From Clostridiales bacterium (lineage in GTDB: Bacteria > Bacillota > Clostridia > Oscillospirales > Oscillospiraceae), in contig JAQXJB010000041.1 in assembly GCA_029008095.1 (NCBI GenBank), positions 1 through 36,263 on the forward strand: a stretch of DNA of 36,263 nucleotides, given 5' to 3'. Positions 22,720 through 31,721 of the stretch are shown in pieces. The first letter of the stretch is position 1, and every line of letters begins with the position of its first letter. Made by a program: the position numbers and the translations under genes. The notes beneath the pieces were generated by a model that made no database searches, had not been told where the DNA came from, and was given only the letters and a program-made list of their open reading frames with translations.

Positions 22720-23133
22720 ATGCCTACTTTTAATCAGCTGGTGAGAAAGGGCAGACAGGAGGCTATTTATAAGTCTACTTCTCCTGCTCTGCAGAAAGGT
22801 CTGAACACCCTGCAGAATAAGGAGACCAACCTGAGCTCTCCCCAGAAGCGCGGCGTTTGCACTGCGGTTAGAACCTCTACCCCCAAGAAGCCTAACTCCG
22901 CTCTTCGTAAGGTCGCTCGTGTTCGCCTGACCAACGGCTATGAAGTAACGGCTTATATCCCCGGCGTAGGTCACAACCTGCAGGAGCACTCTATCGTTAT
23001 GATCAGAGGCGGCCGTGTTAAGGACCTGCCTGGTGTCAGATACCACATCATCCGTGGTTCTCTCGATACGCAGGGCGTCAACGGACGTAAGCAGTCCAGA
23101 AGTAAGTACGGCGCTAAGAGACCCAAGAAGTAA
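22720..23133 (+). CDS. rpsL: 30S ribosomal protein S12
   Basis: Decoding-centre protein of the small subunit. The 137-residue form has the N-terminal insertion seen in Gram-positive S12 (about residues 18-38). The [11 protein letters not shown] loop (54-64) keeps both lysines that match E. coli Lys42/Lys43, and [12 protein letters not shown] keeps Lys101 (E. coli Lys87/88 region), so the usual streptomycin-resistance positions look wild type. AAAGGAGG (22706-22713) precedes the ATG. It is first in the rpsL-rpsG-fusA unit. No ribosomal L7Ae-like gene lies between rpoC and rpsL, unlike Bacillus. Confidence 0.98.
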   Translation: MPTFNQLVRKGRQEAIYKSTSPALQKGLNTLQNKETNLSSPQKRGVCTAVRTSTPKKPNSALRKVARVRLTNGYEVTAYIPGVGHNLQEHSIVMIRGGRVKDLPGVRYHIIRGSLDTQGVNGRKQSRSKYGAKRPKK

Positions 23134-23309
23134 GCGCACGGACAAGCTTTTGAAAATTTGACTTTTTTCCAATCAGCGCCGGACAGAAATGCTCCGGAGC
23201 CCTGATGTTTATATATATGTATGACCTCAGGGCGGCTTACGGGAGCGGCGGAAACGCTCCGCCTGCTTTCGAGTACCTATGAAATCAAAATATGAAGGAG
23301 GGAAGTATA
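23134..23309 (+). other. Structured rpsL-rpsG intercistronic region
   Basis: The 176-base spacer holds no gene but three successive hairpins: CCGGA/TCCGG (23179-23183 with 23193-23197), CCCTGA/TCAGGG (23200-23205 with 23227-23232) and GGAGCG/CGCTCC (23242-23247 with 23255-23260). None is followed by a T-run. In E. coli S7 represses its operon by binding the S12-S7 spacer; the same job here is inference. Confidence 0.5.
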
Positions 23310-23780
23310 GTGCCCAGAAGAGGTAATGTCCCTAAGAGAGAGGTCCTTCCGGATCCTATTTATAACTCTGTGCTCGTAACCAAGCTTGTCAACAGCATCA
23401 TGCTCGACGGTAAGAAGGGTGTAGCGCAGAAGGTCGTTTACGACGCATTCGCTATGATCGAGGAGAAGACCGGTAAGGCTCCTCTGGAGGTCTTTACTGC
23501 AGCAATGGAGAACATTATGCCCAGCCTGGAGGTCAAGGCCCGCCGTGTCGGCGGTGCTACCTATCAGGTGCCCATCGAGGTGAGAGCCGACAGACGTCAG
23601 ACTCTCGGCCTGCGTTGGTTGACCACGTACTCCAGAGCCCGCAGCGAGAAGACCATGAAGGAGAAGCTTGCAAACGAGATCATCGATGCCAGCAACAACA
23701 CCGGCAGCTCTGTTAAGAAGCGCGAGGATACTCACAAGATGGCAGAATCCAACAAGGCCTTCGCCCACTATCGTTGGTAA
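23310..23780 (+). CDS. rpsG: 30S ribosomal protein S7
   Basis: Primary assembly protein of the 30S head, which contacts 16S rRNA and the E-site tRNA. The 156-residue product has the normal family length and signatures ([18 protein letters not shown] at the start; [14 protein letters not shown] centrally; [15 protein letters not shown] at the end). The start is GTG 23310, with AAGGAGGG (23295-23302) seven bases upstream. An ATG at 23292 overlaps that ribosome site and would add six foreign residues, so it is rejected. It follows a 176-base structured spacer and is 32 bp before fusA. Confidence 0.98.
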   Translation: MPRRGNVPKREVLPDPIYNSVLVTKLVNSIMLDGKKGVAQKVVYDAFAMIEEKTGKAPLEVFTAAMENIMPSLEVKARRVGGATYQVPIEVRADRRQTLGLRWLTTYSRARSEKTMKEKLANEIIDASNNTGSSVKKREDTHKMAESNKAFAHYRW

Positions 23781-23812
23781 TCGCCTGTTAAGTTTAGGAG
23801 ATTGTTTATATT

Positions 23813-25891
23813 ATGGCAAGGCAATATTCGCTTGAAAAAACCAGAAATATAGGTATCATGGCGCATATCGACGCCGGTAAGACCACTACCACAGAGCGTA
23901 TCCTTTACTATACCGGTGTTAACTACAAGATCGGCGAGACCCATGACGGTACCGCAACCATGGACTACATGGCTCAGGAGCAGGAGAGAGGTATCACCAT
24001 TACCTCCGCAGCTACCACCTGCTTCTGGAAGGGGCATCGTATCAACATCATCGATACTCCGGGCCACGTTGACTTCACAGTTGAAGTTGAGCGTTCCCTG
24101 CGCGTACTCGATGGTTCCGTCACCGTTCTTTGCGCCAAGGGCGGCGTTGAGCCCCAGTCTGAGACCGTTTGGCGTCAGGCAGATAATTATCATGTTCCCC
24201 GCATGATCTACGTCAATAAGATGGATATCATGGGTGCGGACTTCTATAATGTTCTGGACATGATCCATGACAGACTCAAGTGCAACGCTGTTCCCATCCA
24301 GCTTCCCATCGGTAAGGAAGCTGACTTCAAGGGCATTGTAGACCTGGTCGAAATGAAGGCCGACGTTTATTACGACGACCTCGGCAAGGACATGCGCATT
24401 GAAGAGATCCCCGAGGATATGGTCGAGCTCGCCAAGGAATACCGCGGCAAGCTTCTCGAGGCCGTTGCGGACGTTGACGACGAGATCATGATGCTCTTCC
24501 TTGAGGGAGAGGATGTTCCTCAGGATATGATCCGCAAGGCTCTCCGCAGAGGCACCATCGATAATAAGCTCGTGCCCGTTATCTGCGGTACTTCCTATAA
24601 GAACAAGGGCGTTCAGAAGCTGCTGGATGCTGTTGTCGACTATATGCCCGCTCCCACCGACATCGCTGCTATCAAGGGTATAAACCCCAATACCGATGAA
24701 GAGGACGAGCGTCCTGCCGACGACAATGCTCCCTTCAGCGCTCTTGCTTTCAAAATCATGACCGACCCCTTTGTCGGTAAGCTTTCTTTCTTCCGCGTAT
24801 ACTCCGGTACCGTTACCGCCGGCTCCACCGTGCTTAACTCTACCAAGGGTAACCGCGAAAGACTTGGCCGCATCCTCCAGATGCACGCCAACCACAGAGA
24901 GGATATTGAGATGGCCTATTCCGGCGATATCGCCGCCGCTGTCGGTCTGAAGAATACCACCACCGGTGATACTCTCTGCGATGAAAATCATCCCATCATC
25001 CTCGAATCCATGGAGTTCCCCGAGCCCGTTATCCGCGTCGCCATCGAGCCCAAGACCAAGGCCGGTCAGGAGAAGATGGGCGTTGCGCTGGCTAAGCTGG
25101 CCGAAGAGGACCCCACCTTTAAGACCTACACCGACGAAGAGACCGGCCAGACCATCATTGCCGGTATGGGCGAGCTTCACCTTGAGATCATCGTTGACAG
25201 ACTGCTCCGCGAGTTCAAGGTAGAGGCCAACGTCGGCGCTCCCCAGGTTTCCTATAAGGAGACCATCACCAAGGCTGCAACCGTGGATACCAAGTATGCA
25301 CGTCAGTCCGGTGGTAAGGGTCAGTACGGTCATGTTAAGATCACCGTTGAGCCCAATGAGTCCGGCAAGGGTTATGAGTTCATCAACAATATCGTTGGCG
25401 GCGCCATTCCCAAGGAATACATTCCTGCTGTTGACCAGGGTATCCAGGGTGCCATGCAGTCCGGTGTTCTCGCCGGCTACAACGTTGTTGACGTCAAGGT
25501 CACTCTCTTCGACGGTTCTTACCACGAAGTCGACTCCTCCGAAATGGCATTTAAGATCGCCGGTTCTATGGCGTTCAAGGAGGCTTGCCAGAAGGCCGGC
25601 CCCGTTCTGATGGAGCCCATCATGAAGGTTTCCGTTATCGTCCCCGAGGATTACATGGGCGACGTTCTCGGCGATATCAACTCTCGCCGCGGCCAGATCA
25701 ACGGCATGGAGACCAGAGTTGGCGCTACCCATATAGACGCTTCCGTTCCCCTGTCCGAGATGTTCGGTTATGCTACCGACCTTCGTTCCCGCACGCAGGG
25801 CCGTGGTCAGTACAGCATGGAGCCCAGCCACTATATGCAGATACCCAAGTCCATTGCGGAAAAAATCATTGCCGAGAAGGGCAGAAACTAA
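23813..25891 (+). CDS. fusA: Elongation factor G
   Basis: GTPase that drives ribosomal translocation and, with RRF, ribosome recycling. The 692 residues are full length. G1 AHIDAGKTT is at 17-25, switch [10 protein letters not shown] near 57-65, G3 DTPGHVDF at 81-88 and G4 NKMD at 135-138, all intact. Domains II to V follow, ending [20 protein letters not shown] (23796-23800) lies 12 bases before the ATG, a long spacing. It is cotranscribed with rpsL and rpsG. The next gene, tuf, has its own promoter 9 bp after the fusA stop. Confidence 0.98.
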   Translation: MARQYSLEKTRNIGIMAHIDAGKTTTTERILYYTGVNYKIGETHDGTATMDYMAQEQERGITITSAATTCFWKGHRINIIDTPGHVDFTVEVERSLRVLDGSVTVLCAKGGVEPQSETVWRQADNYHVPRMIYVNKMDIMGADFYNVLDMIHDRLKCNAVPIQLPIGKEADFKGIVDLVEMKADVYYDDLGKDMRIEEIPEDMVELAKEYRGKLLEAVADVDDEIMMLFLEGEDVPQDMIRKALRRGTIDNKLVPVICGTSYKNKGVQKLLDAVVDYMPAPTDIAAIKGINPNTDEEDERPADDNAPFSALAFKIMTDPFVGKLSFFRVYSGTVTAGSTVLNSTKGNRERLGRILQMHANHREDIEMAYSGDIAAAVGLKNTTTGDTLCDENHPIILESMEFPEPVIRVAIEPKTKAGQEKMGVALAKLAEEDPTFKTYTDEETGQTIIAGMGELHLEIIVDRLLREFKVEANVGAPQVSYKETITKAATVDTKYARQSGGKGQYGHVKITVEPNESGKGYEFINNIVGGAIPKEYIPAVDQGIQGAMQSGVLAGYNVVDVKVTLFDGSYHEVDSSEMAFKIAGSMAFKEACQKAGPVLMEPIMKVSVIVPEDYMGDVLGDINSRRGQINGMETRVGATHIDASVPLSEMFGYATDLRSRTQGRGQYSMEPSHYMQIPKSIAEKIIAEKGRN

Positions 25892-25899
25892 TTTACTGC

Positions 25900-25928
25900 T
25901 TGCAAAGCGGTAAATTATGCGGTAGAAT
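25900..25928 (+). promoter_or_regulatory. Promoter for tuf
   Basis: TTGCAA (25900-25905) and TAGAAT (25923-25928) are separated by 17 bp in the fusA-tuf gap. The surrounding TTATG..GGTAGAAT resembles the rpoB promoter at 14911-14922, so the two may be controlled alike. Confidence 0.65.
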
Positions 25929-25980
25929 ACTGCAAAAGCTTTCATTACAAAATTTATATTCTAAGGAGGATTTACCTACC

Positions 25981-27177
25981 ATGGCAAAGCAGAAGTTTGA
26001 AAGAACCAAGCCTCACGTAAATATCGGTACCATTGGTCACGTTGACCACGGTAAGACCACCCTTACCGCCGCTATCACCAAGTATCTCGCTCTCCAGGGC
26101 AAGGCCCAGTTCGAAGCCTATGATGCTATCGACAAGGCTCCCGAAGAGAAGGAGAGAGGTATCACCATCAACACCGCTCACGTTGAGTATGAGACCGACG
26201 CTCGTCACTATGCTCACGTTGACTGCCCGGGCCATGCCGACTATATCAAGAACATGATCACCGGCGCTGCTCAGATGGACGGTGCTATCCTTGTTATCGC
26301 TGCTACCGACGGTCCTATGGCTCAGACCAGAGAGCACATCCTGCTTGCCCGTCAGGTTGGCGTTCCCGCTATCGTTGTTTTCCTGAACAAGTGCAATCAG
26401 GTCGACAATCCCGAGCTCCTCGAGCTCGTTGAGATGGAAGTTCGCGAGCTGCTCAGCAAGTACGAGTTCCCCGGCGATGATCTGCCCATCATCAAGGGCT
26501 CCGCTCTGAACGCTCTGATCTCCGAGTCCAACGATCCCAACGCTCCCGAGTTTGCTTGCATCAAGGAACTCATGGATGCTGTTGACAACTATATCCCCAC
26601 TCCCGACCGTGCTTCCGACCTGCCCTTCCTGATGCCCGTTGAGGACGTCTTCACCATCACCGGTCGTGGTACCGTTACCACCGGCCGTGTTGAGCGTGGT
26701 GTTGTTAAGGTTGGCGACGAAGTTGAGATCGTCGGCATCAAGGATACCAAGAAGACTGTCGTTACCGGCACCGAGATGTTCCACAAGGTTCTCGAGTATG
26801 CTGAGGCTGGCGACAACGTTGGTACTCTGCTCCGTGGCGTTGCCAAGAGCGACGTTGAGCGCGGCCAGGTTCTTGCTAAGCCCGGCTCCATCAAGCCCCT
26901 TACCAAGTTCAAGGGCCAGGTTTACGTTCTGACCAAGGAAGAGGGCGGCCGTCACACTCCCTTCTTCAACAACTACAGACCCCAGTTCTACTTCCGTACC
27001 ACCGACGTTACCGGTGTTATCACCCTTCCCGAAGGCACTGAGATGTGCATGCCCGGCGATAACGTCGACATGAACGTTGAGCTCATCACCCCCATCGCTA
27101 TCGAGACCGGTCTCCGTTTCGCTATCCGTGAGGGCGGCCGTACCGTCGGTTCCGGCGTTGTTATCGAGACCTACTAA
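25981..27177 (+). CDS. tuf: Elongation factor Tu, with Asn in the G4 motif
   Basis: Delivers aminoacyl-tRNA to the ribosome. The 398-residue protein is full length. G1 GHVDHGKTT is at 19-27, switch [12 protein letters not shown] near 57-67, and G3 DCPGH at 81-85. The G4 motif, which is NKxD in EF-Tu and reads the guanine base, is NKCN at 136-139: codon 139 is AAT (26395-26397). The G5 SAL motif is present. In E. coli the matching Asp138-to-Asn change shifts the preference from GTP to XTP, so this natural residue is very unusual. EF-G and TypA in this window keep Asp. AAGGAGG (25963-25969) precedes ATG 25981; the frame is open further upstream inside fusA but without start signals. Confidence 0.97.
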   Translation: MAKQKFERTKPHVNIGTIGHVDHGKTTLTAAITKYLALQGKAQFEAYDAIDKAPEEKERGITINTAHVEYETDARHYAHVDCPGHADYIKNMITGAAQMDGAILVIAATDGPMAQTREHILLARQVGVPAIVVFLNKCNQVDNPELLELVEMEVRELLSKYEFPGDDLPIIKGSALNALISESNDPNAPEFACIKELMDAVDNYIPTPDRASDLPFLMPVEDVFTITGRGTVTTGRVERGVVKVGDEVEIVGIKDTKKTVVTGTEMFHKVLEYAEAGDNVGTLLRGVAKSDVERGQVLAKPGSIKPLTKFKGQVYVLTKEEGGRHTPFFNNYRPQFYFRTTDVTGVITLPEGTEMCMPGDNVDMNVELITPIAIETGLRFAIREGGRTVGSGVVIETY

Positions 27178-27207
27178 TTAACAGTTCGTATCTAACGAAT
27201 AACGTTC

Positions 27208-27241
27208 CCCCCGCTGCAATTCATTGCAGCGGGGGTTTTTT
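27208..27241 (+). terminator. Intrinsic terminator of tuf
   Basis: CCCCCGCTGCAA (27208-27219), loop TTCA, TTGCAGCGGGGG (27224-27235), then six T's. The stem is a perfect 12 bp. Confidence 0.95.
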
Positions 27242-27305
27242 ATATATTGCATGGAGATACACGGCAAAACGCAGTAAGGGAGCAGCTGAAAATTATAAAA
27301 AAGGC

Positions 27306-27334
27306 TTTACTTCGCTGTCGAAATATTGTATTAT
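27306..27334 (+). promoter_or_regulatory. Promoter for the sodium-pump decarboxylase unit
   Basis: TTTACT (27306-27311) and TATTAT (27329-27334) are separated by 17 bp. The leader is about 45 bases. Confidence 0.55.
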
Positions 27335-27385
27335 TATGAACACATTCGGTTGCTTTGCAAAATAATGCAAAAGGAGAGATATTGC

Positions 27386-27706
27386 TTGAGTATCATAGAA
27401 AAAATGCAGGATTCCGAGATTCTGGCTTCTCTGCCTATGGGCGAAAAGCTTTCCGGCGCTCTTGTTGTTATGGTGCTTGGAATGGCAACATGTCTGATCG
27501 TATTGACCATTATCATGTTCGTTGTCAAGCTCATGCATGCCATCATGAGTCGCGCGGAGAAGAAGGCGGAGAAAGCCGCCGCCGTACCCGCAGGGGAAAT
27601 CGACCCGGAGACTGCCGCGGCCATCGTGACCGCAGTGTCCGAGATGGAGGGCGGCAAGCCTTTTAAGGTGCGCAGTATCCGACAGGTCGAAGGAAGGGGA
27701 AAATGA
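27386..27706 (+). CDS. Sodium-pump decarboxylase gamma subunit (OadG-like)
   Basis: Small membrane subunit that anchors and stabilises biotin-dependent Na+-translocating decarboxylases. The 106-residue product has one N-terminal transmembrane helix (about residues 22-50, ALVVMVLGMATCLIVLTIIM) and a charged, Ala/Glu-rich cytoplasmic tail, the standard plan for OadG/MmdD. The start is TTG 27386, nine bases after GGAG (27373-27376); the ATG at 27404 is too far from that site. Its stop overlaps an ATG of the next gene. It leads a unit with the biotin carrier, the beta subunit and a TetR regulator. Confidence 0.85.
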   Translation: MSIIEKMQDSEILASLPMGEKLSGALVVMVLGMATCLIVLTIIMFVVKLMHAIMSRAEKKAEKAAAVPAGEIDPETAAAIVTAVSEMEGGKPFKVRSIRQVEGRGK

Positions 27707-27708
27707 TT

Positions 27709-28095
27709 ATGAAGACTTATAATGTGTTTGTGAACGGCAACGCCTATGTTGTCCAGATAGAAGAGGCCGGTGCGGCAGCTTCCGCACCCGTTCCTGCCGC
27801 GGCTCCTGTTCCGGTGGCGGCGCCCGCGCCGGCACCTGCCGCAGCACCCGTGTCCGCGCCGGCCGCAGTTCCCGCTGCAGCCGGTGGCAATACCGTCACC
27901 TGCCCGATGCCCGGTACTATCCTCAGCGTTGCCGTCAAGGCGGGCGACTCCGTCAAGTCCGGTCAGGTGCTTATGATCCTTGAAGCTATGAAGATGGAAA
28001 ACGAGATAGTTGCCCCCGAGGACGGTGTGGTATCCCGCGTGGCTGTGGCCCAGGGTGCCTCTGTGAATACCGGCGACGTGCTCGTTGTGTTCTGA
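27709..28095 (+). CDS. Biotin carboxyl carrier protein of the decarboxylase
   Basis: Carries carboxybiotin from the carboxyltransferase to the membrane beta subunit. The 128-residue protein has a short N-terminal segment (1-20), a flexible Ala/Pro linker (about 21-58) and a biotinyl domain (about 61-128) with EAMKMEN at 92-98. Lys95 is the biotinylation site, and CPMPGTI is the usual domain entry. Two ATGs compete: 27703 overlaps the preceding stop but is only 3 bp from GGGG, while 27709 is 9 bp from it and is preferred. It lies directly between the gamma and beta subunit genes. No acetyl-CoA carboxylase gene is nearby, so a decarboxylase role is favoured. Confidence 0.93.
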   Translation: MKTYNVFVNGNAYVVQIEEAGAAASAPVPAAAPVPVAAPAPAPAAAPVSAPAAVPAAAGGNTVTCPMPGTILSVAVKAGDSVKSGQVLMILEAMKMENEIVAPEDGVVSRVAVAQGASVNTGDVLVVF

Positions 28096-28107
28096 GGAGG
28101 AAGCTGA

Positions 28108-29232
28108 ATGTTAGACGCAATAGTACGTTTTCTCCAGAGCACGGGTATAGCCCAGTTCGACTGGCGAAACTTTATCATGATAGTTGTGGCCTGTGTTCTG
28201 CTCTATCTCGCAATAGGCCGCAAGTTTGAGCCCCTGCTGCTCGTACCCATCGCAATGGGTATGCTGCTCTCCAACCTCTTCGGCTCCCAGGTTTTCAATG
28301 CCGAGGAAGGAACAGGCATACTGTATTATTTCTACAAGCTAAATAAGATGGGCATACTGCCTCCGCTGATATTCATGGGCGTCGGCGCCATGACCGACTT
28401 CGGTCCTCTGATCGCCAATCCCAAGTCCCTGCTGCTCGGCGCGGCTGCCCAGCTTGGTATATTCATCACCTTCATCGGCGCTATCGCTCTTGGCTTCAGC
28501 GCGCAGCAGGCCGGCGCGATTGGTATCATAGGCGGCGCGGACGGCCCGACTGCCGTTCTCTCCGCAACTATGCTCGCTCCCGAACTGCTCAGCGCCATTG
28601 CTATCGCCGCCTACTCCTATATGGCCCTCGTGCCTGTTATTCAGCCGCCCATCATGCGTCTGCTCACCACGGAGAAGGAGCGCCAGATTGTCATGAAGCA
28701 GCTCCGTCCCGTTTCCAAGAAGGAGAAGATACTCTTCCCCATCGTGGTCACCATTATCGTTTCCGTTATCCTGCCCGACGCTATCCCTCTGGTGGGTATG
28801 CTCATGCTGGGCAACCTCTTCCGCGAGTCCGGCCTTACCGACAGACTGTCCGACACCGCCCAGAACGCGCTCTGCAATATCGTTACCATTCTTCTGGGCC
28901 TCTCCGTAGGCGCGTCTGCCGTCGCCGAGACCTTCCTGACCAAGCAGACCCTTTTCATCCTGCTGCTGGGTGTTATCGCCTTCGCAATGGGTTCCGCGGG
29001 CGGCGTTCTGCTGGCCAAGTTCATGAATCTCTTCCTCAAGGATAAGATCAATCCCCTGATCGGCTCCGCGGGTGTTTCCGCCGTGCCTATGGCGGCTCGT
29101 ATCTCCCAGAAGGAGGGCCAGAGAGCCAACCCCAAGAACTTCCTGCTTATGCATGCTATGGGCCCCAATGTGGCGGGAGTTATCGGCTCCGCCGTTGCCG
29201 CCGGAGTCATGCTGAGCCTCTTCGGTGGTTAA
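28108..29232 (+). CDS. Sodium-pump decarboxylase beta subunit (carboxybiotin decarboxylase)
   Basis: Integral membrane subunit that decarboxylates carboxybiotin and couples this to Na+ export. The 374 residues contain about nine hydrophobic segments, the [10 protein letters not shown] motif at 141-150 (Asp145 corresponds to the essential Asp of Klebsiella OadB) and the [20 protein letters not shown] region near the C terminus. Family members work on oxaloacetate, methylmalonyl-CoA, glutaconyl-CoA or malonate; the substrate is set by the alpha carboxyltransferase, which is missing from this cluster, so it cannot be stated. GAGGAGG lies about 7 bp before ATG 28108. A TetR-family gene begins 3 bp after the stop. 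Confidence 0.95.
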   Translation: MLDAIVRFLQSTGIAQFDWRNFIMIVVACVLLYLAIGRKFEPLLLVPIAMGMLLSNLFGSQVFNAEEGTGILYYFYKLNKMGILPPLIFMGVGAMTDFGPLIANPKSLLLGAAAQLGIFITFIGAIALGFSAQQAGAIGIIGGADGPTAVLSATMLAPELLSAIAIAAYSYMALVPVIQPPIMRLLTTEKERQIVMKQLRPVSKKEKILFPIVVTIIVSVILPDAIPLVGMLMLGNLFRESGLTDRLSDTAQNALCNIVTILLGLSVGASAVAETFLTKQTLFILLLGVIAFAMGSAGGVLLAKFMNLFLKDKINPLIGSAGVSAVPMAARISQKEGQRANPKNFLLMHAMGPNVAGVIGSAVAAGVMLSLFGG

Positions 29233-29235
29233 CCG

Positions 29236-29826
29236 ATGGCTGCCAAAAGCAAGAACCAGACCAAGAAGAAAATAGTCTCCGCGGCCTGGAAGCTCTTTTA
29301 TGAGCAGGGCTACGATGACACTACCGTGGACGACATCATCCGGGAATCAGCCACCTCAAAGGGCTCCTTTTGCCATTACTTTGAGGGCAAGGACGCGCTC
29401 CTCAGCACGCTGTCCCTGCTCTTTGACGAGAAGTACGAGGAACTTATGGATACAATGAACCCGGCGATGGACAGCTTCGATAAGCTGCTCCTGCTGAACA
29501 TTGAGCTTTTTACAATGATTGAGAACACGGTTCCGCTTGAGCTGCTTGCCCGCATGTATTCCACCCAGCTTATCACCAAGGGTGACAAGCACCTTTTGGA
29601 CCGCAACCGTACATATTATAAGGTGCTGCGGAAGATAACGCTGGAGGGGCAGGAGCGGGGAGAGCTGCGCTCGGATATGTCCGTAAACGAAATGACCAAG
29701 CTCTACGCTCTCTGCGAGCGCGCGCTGCTCTATGATTGGTGCATCTGCGAGGGAGATTATTCCCTGAAAAACTACGCCCGCGATATGATGCCCCGCTTTC
29801 TCCGCGACCTGCGCCCGGAAAAGTGA
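29236..29826 (+). CDS. TetR/AcrR-family transcriptional regulator
   Basis: A 196-residue protein with a TetR helix-turn-helix at about 10-58 (IVSAAWKLFYEQGYDDTTVDDI, then a recognition helix with TSKGSFCHYFEGKDAL). The helical C-terminal half should bind a ligand and dimerise. It starts 3 bp after the beta-subunit stop and has no strong ribosome site (GGTGG only), so it is probably translated by coupling and cotranscribed with the decarboxylase genes, perhaps as their autoregulator. A second candidate target is the perfect inverted repeat at 29914-29947, immediately before the putP promoter. Target and ligand are inference. Confidence 0.9.
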   Translation: MAAKSKNQTKKKIVSAAWKLFYEQGYDDTTVDDIIRESATSKGSFCHYFEGKDALLSTLSLLFDEKYEELMDTMNPAMDSFDKLLLLNIELFTMIENTVPLELLARMYSTQLITKGDKHLLDRNRTYYKVLRKITLEGQERGELRSDMSVNEMTKLYALCERALLYDWCICEGDYSLKNYARDMMPRFLRDLRPEK

Positions 29827-29913
29827 AAATTTGTGCAAATCGTACAGTGGTGAGTTTTGAACATTGTACAGCAAAGAAACCTCACAAATAAAGGGAAAAG
29901 TTAATTCAAACTC

Positions 29914-29947
29914 GAACGGAGTATAGACTGCGGTCTATACTCCGTTC
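29914..29947. promoter_or_regulatory. Perfect 15-bp inverted repeat upstream of putP
   Basis: GAACGGAGTATAGAC (29914-29928), loop TGCG, GTCTATACTCCGTTC (29933-29947). It ends five bases before the putP -35 box and 88 bp after the TetR stop. There is no T-run on either strand, so it is a poor terminator. Its length and symmetry suit a TetR-type operator. Confidence 0.5.
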
Positions 29948-29951
29948 TGTA

Positions 29952-29980
29952 TTGCAATGGCCGCTTTAATATGGTATAGT
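29952..29980 (+). promoter_or_regulatory. Promoter for the putP-like gene
   Basis: TTGCAA (29952-29957) and TATAGT (29975-29980) are separated by 17 bp. The leader is about 30 bases. Confidence 0.65.
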
Positions 29981-30015
29981 ACTAAAACACTGATAAACAG
30001 AGAGGGGTATTCGTC

Positions 30016-31563
30016 ATGAATATCGGAGAATTGTTAGCTTTTATACTTTACTTTGTAGTGGTCCTTACCATAGGCATATATTTCTTTGCCAAGACGAAGA
30101 ATAATTCTGATAAGGAGTACTTCCTGGGCGGGCGCAGCATGGGCCCCTGGGTAACGGCGATGAGCGCCCAGGCTTCGGATATGAGCGGCTGGCTGCTTAT
30201 GGGCTTCCCCGGCAGCCTTCTGGCGTTCGGCATGGGTAAGCTCTGGATAGGCATCGGTCTTGCTCTTGGTACCGCCGCGAACTGGATATTTGTCGCAAGA
30301 CGACTCCGCCGTTTTTCCAAGGCCTCCGGCGACTCCATTACCCTGCCGCAGTACCTTACCAATCGCTTCGCAAGCCAGAGCCCGGTGCTCAAGGTAGTCT
30401 GTGCCGTCATCTTTCTCATCAGCTTCACGGTTTATGTTTCCTCCGCGTTCGTTGCGGGCAGAACCGTCCTCTGCGCCATCATCCCCTGGTTTACCGAGAG
30501 CGGCAATGAGTGGCTGGCTCTGCTGATCTTTGCCGCCATTATTCTTGTCTATACCTTTATGGGCGGCTATAAAGCTGTCTGCTGGACGGACTTCTTTCAG
30601 GGACTCCTCATGCTGATCGCCGTTCTCGCCGTGCCCATCGTCATGGTCGCTGCCGGAAATTTCGACAGCTCCTATAACGCGGCTTTTGCCGATGGTGTCA
30701 GCGTGTTCAGCACGAATCCCTTCACGGTTCCGTGGACTGAGATAGTCACAGGTCTGGCCTGGGGTCTCGGATATTTCGGAATGCCCCATATTCTTGTCCG
30801 TTTCATGGGCATTGAGAAGCCCTCCATGATAAAGAAGGCTTCCACCGTCGCCATCGTCTGGGTCATTCTCTCCCTCGGCGCGGCCGCCCTTATCGCCATC
30901 CTTGGCAGAACCTACATATTGAAAGACGGTACCGCGCTTGCAGCAGCTCTACTGCCCGGAAGCCAGAGCAGAGTATTTATCAACGTTGTTAAGGATATTT
31001 TCCCGGCCTTCATAGCAGGTCTCCTACTTGCCGCCATCATCGCCGCGTCCATGAGTACTGCCGACTCCCAGCTTCTGGTGGCGTCCTCCTCCTTTACCAG
31101 CGACCTTTATAAGCCCCTGATACGCAAGGGCAAGGCTTCCGATAAGGAGGTAGGCTGGGTAGGCCGTATCGTGGTCGTTATCATTGCCGTTGTTGCCTAC
31201 TTTATTGCCGCCAGCGGAGGCGCATGGGCCAGCGACATCATGTCAATGGTGGAGAACGCCTGGGGCCTCTTCGGCGCGGCCTTCGGCCCGGTCGTTATCC
31301 TCTCCCTGTTCTGGAAGCGCTTTAATTACGCCGGCGCAGTTGCCGGTATAATCGCCGGCGCAGTTGCGGATATCGCATGGCTGCTCCTGTTCACCAATAC
31401 CGTTACGACCGCTCTCGTGGCAAACACCAATCTTTACGAGATACTTCCCGGCTTCATAGCCGGCCTGGTGGTCGCCGTTATTGTAACGAAGGCCACAAAG
31501 GCTCCCGGAGCCGAGGTGGAGGCGATCTATGCTGCCGCTACCGATCCCAGCGTGGATGACTGA
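30016..31563 (+). CDS. putP: Sodium:solute symporter, PutP (Na+/proline) type
   Basis: SSS-family carrier that imports a solute, probably proline, with Na+. The 515-residue protein has about 13 hydrophobic segments. The segment AQASDMSGWLLMGFPG (51-66) places Asp55, Ser57 and Gly58 exactly where E. coli PutP has its Na+ and proline site residues. GGYKAVCWTDFFQG and the later SMSTADSQLLVASSSF segment are also characteristic of PutP. AGAGGGG lies about 9 bp before ATG 30016. It is a single-gene unit with an inverted repeat directly upstream of its promoter. It would use the Na+ gradient made by the upstream decarboxylase. Confidence 0.93.
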   Translation: MNIGELLAFILYFVVVLTIGIYFFAKTKNNSDKEYFLGGRSMGPWVTAMSAQASDMSGWLLMGFPGSLLAFGMGKLWIGIGLALGTAANWIFVARRLRRFSKASGDSITLPQYLTNRFASQSPVLKVVCAVIFLISFTVYVSSAFVAGRTVLCAIIPWFTESGNEWLALLIFAAIILVYTFMGGYKAVCWTDFFQGLLMLIAVLAVPIVMVAAGNFDSSYNAAFADGVSVFSTNPFTVPWTEIVTGLAWGLGYFGMPHILVRFMGIEKPSMIKKASTVAIVWVILSLGAAALIAILGRTYILKDGTALAAALLPGSQSRVFINVVKDIFPAFIAGLLLAAIIAASMSTADSQLLVASSSFTSDLYKPLIRKGKASDKEVGWVGRIVVVIIAVVAYFIAASGGAWASDIMSMVENAWGLFGAAFGPVVILSLFWKRFNYAGAVAGIIAGAVADIAWLLLFTNTVTTALVANTNLYEILPGFIAGLVVAVIVTKATKAPGAEVEAIYAAATDPSVDD

Positions 31564-31579
31564 TATGGATAAAATCGAG

Positions 31580-31605
31580 TTGCCTGCCGGAAATCCGGCA
31601 GGCAA
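31580..31605 (+). terminator. Terminator hairpin after putP
   Basis: TTGCCTGCCGG (31580-31590), loop AAAT, CCGGCAGGCAA (31595-31605). The perfect 11-bp stem is followed by an imperfect T-rich stretch (TATCCTTATT). Confidence 0.75.
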
Positions 31606-31642
31606 TATCCTTATTATACTATTCCTTTAAATCAAAAAGCAG

Positions 31643-31671
31643 TTGAATACATGCTCCTGAAATGCTATAAT
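31643..31671 (+). promoter_or_regulatory. Sigma-A promoter for iorAB
   Basis: TTGAAT (31643-31648) and a perfect TATAAT (31666-31671) are separated by 17 bp. The leader carries a G-run and C-run (GGGGGG TT CCCCC) just before the ribosome site. Confidence 0.75.
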
Positions 31672-31721
31672 ACAGCTATAAACAATGGGGGGTTCCCCCG
31701 CATAAGAATGGAGTGCTGTTC

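Noticed and set aside
23768-25945. Long minus-strand frame opposite fusA (725 codons), with similar ones opposite typA (5726-7672) and tuf (25972-26955)
   Set aside because: Same codon-bias shadow effect in highly expressed genes; no start signals or domains.
27770-27976. Pro/Arg-rich frame overlapping the biotin carrier linker
   Set aside because: It is the shifted reading of an Ala/Pro linker; the biotinyl domain defines the true frame.
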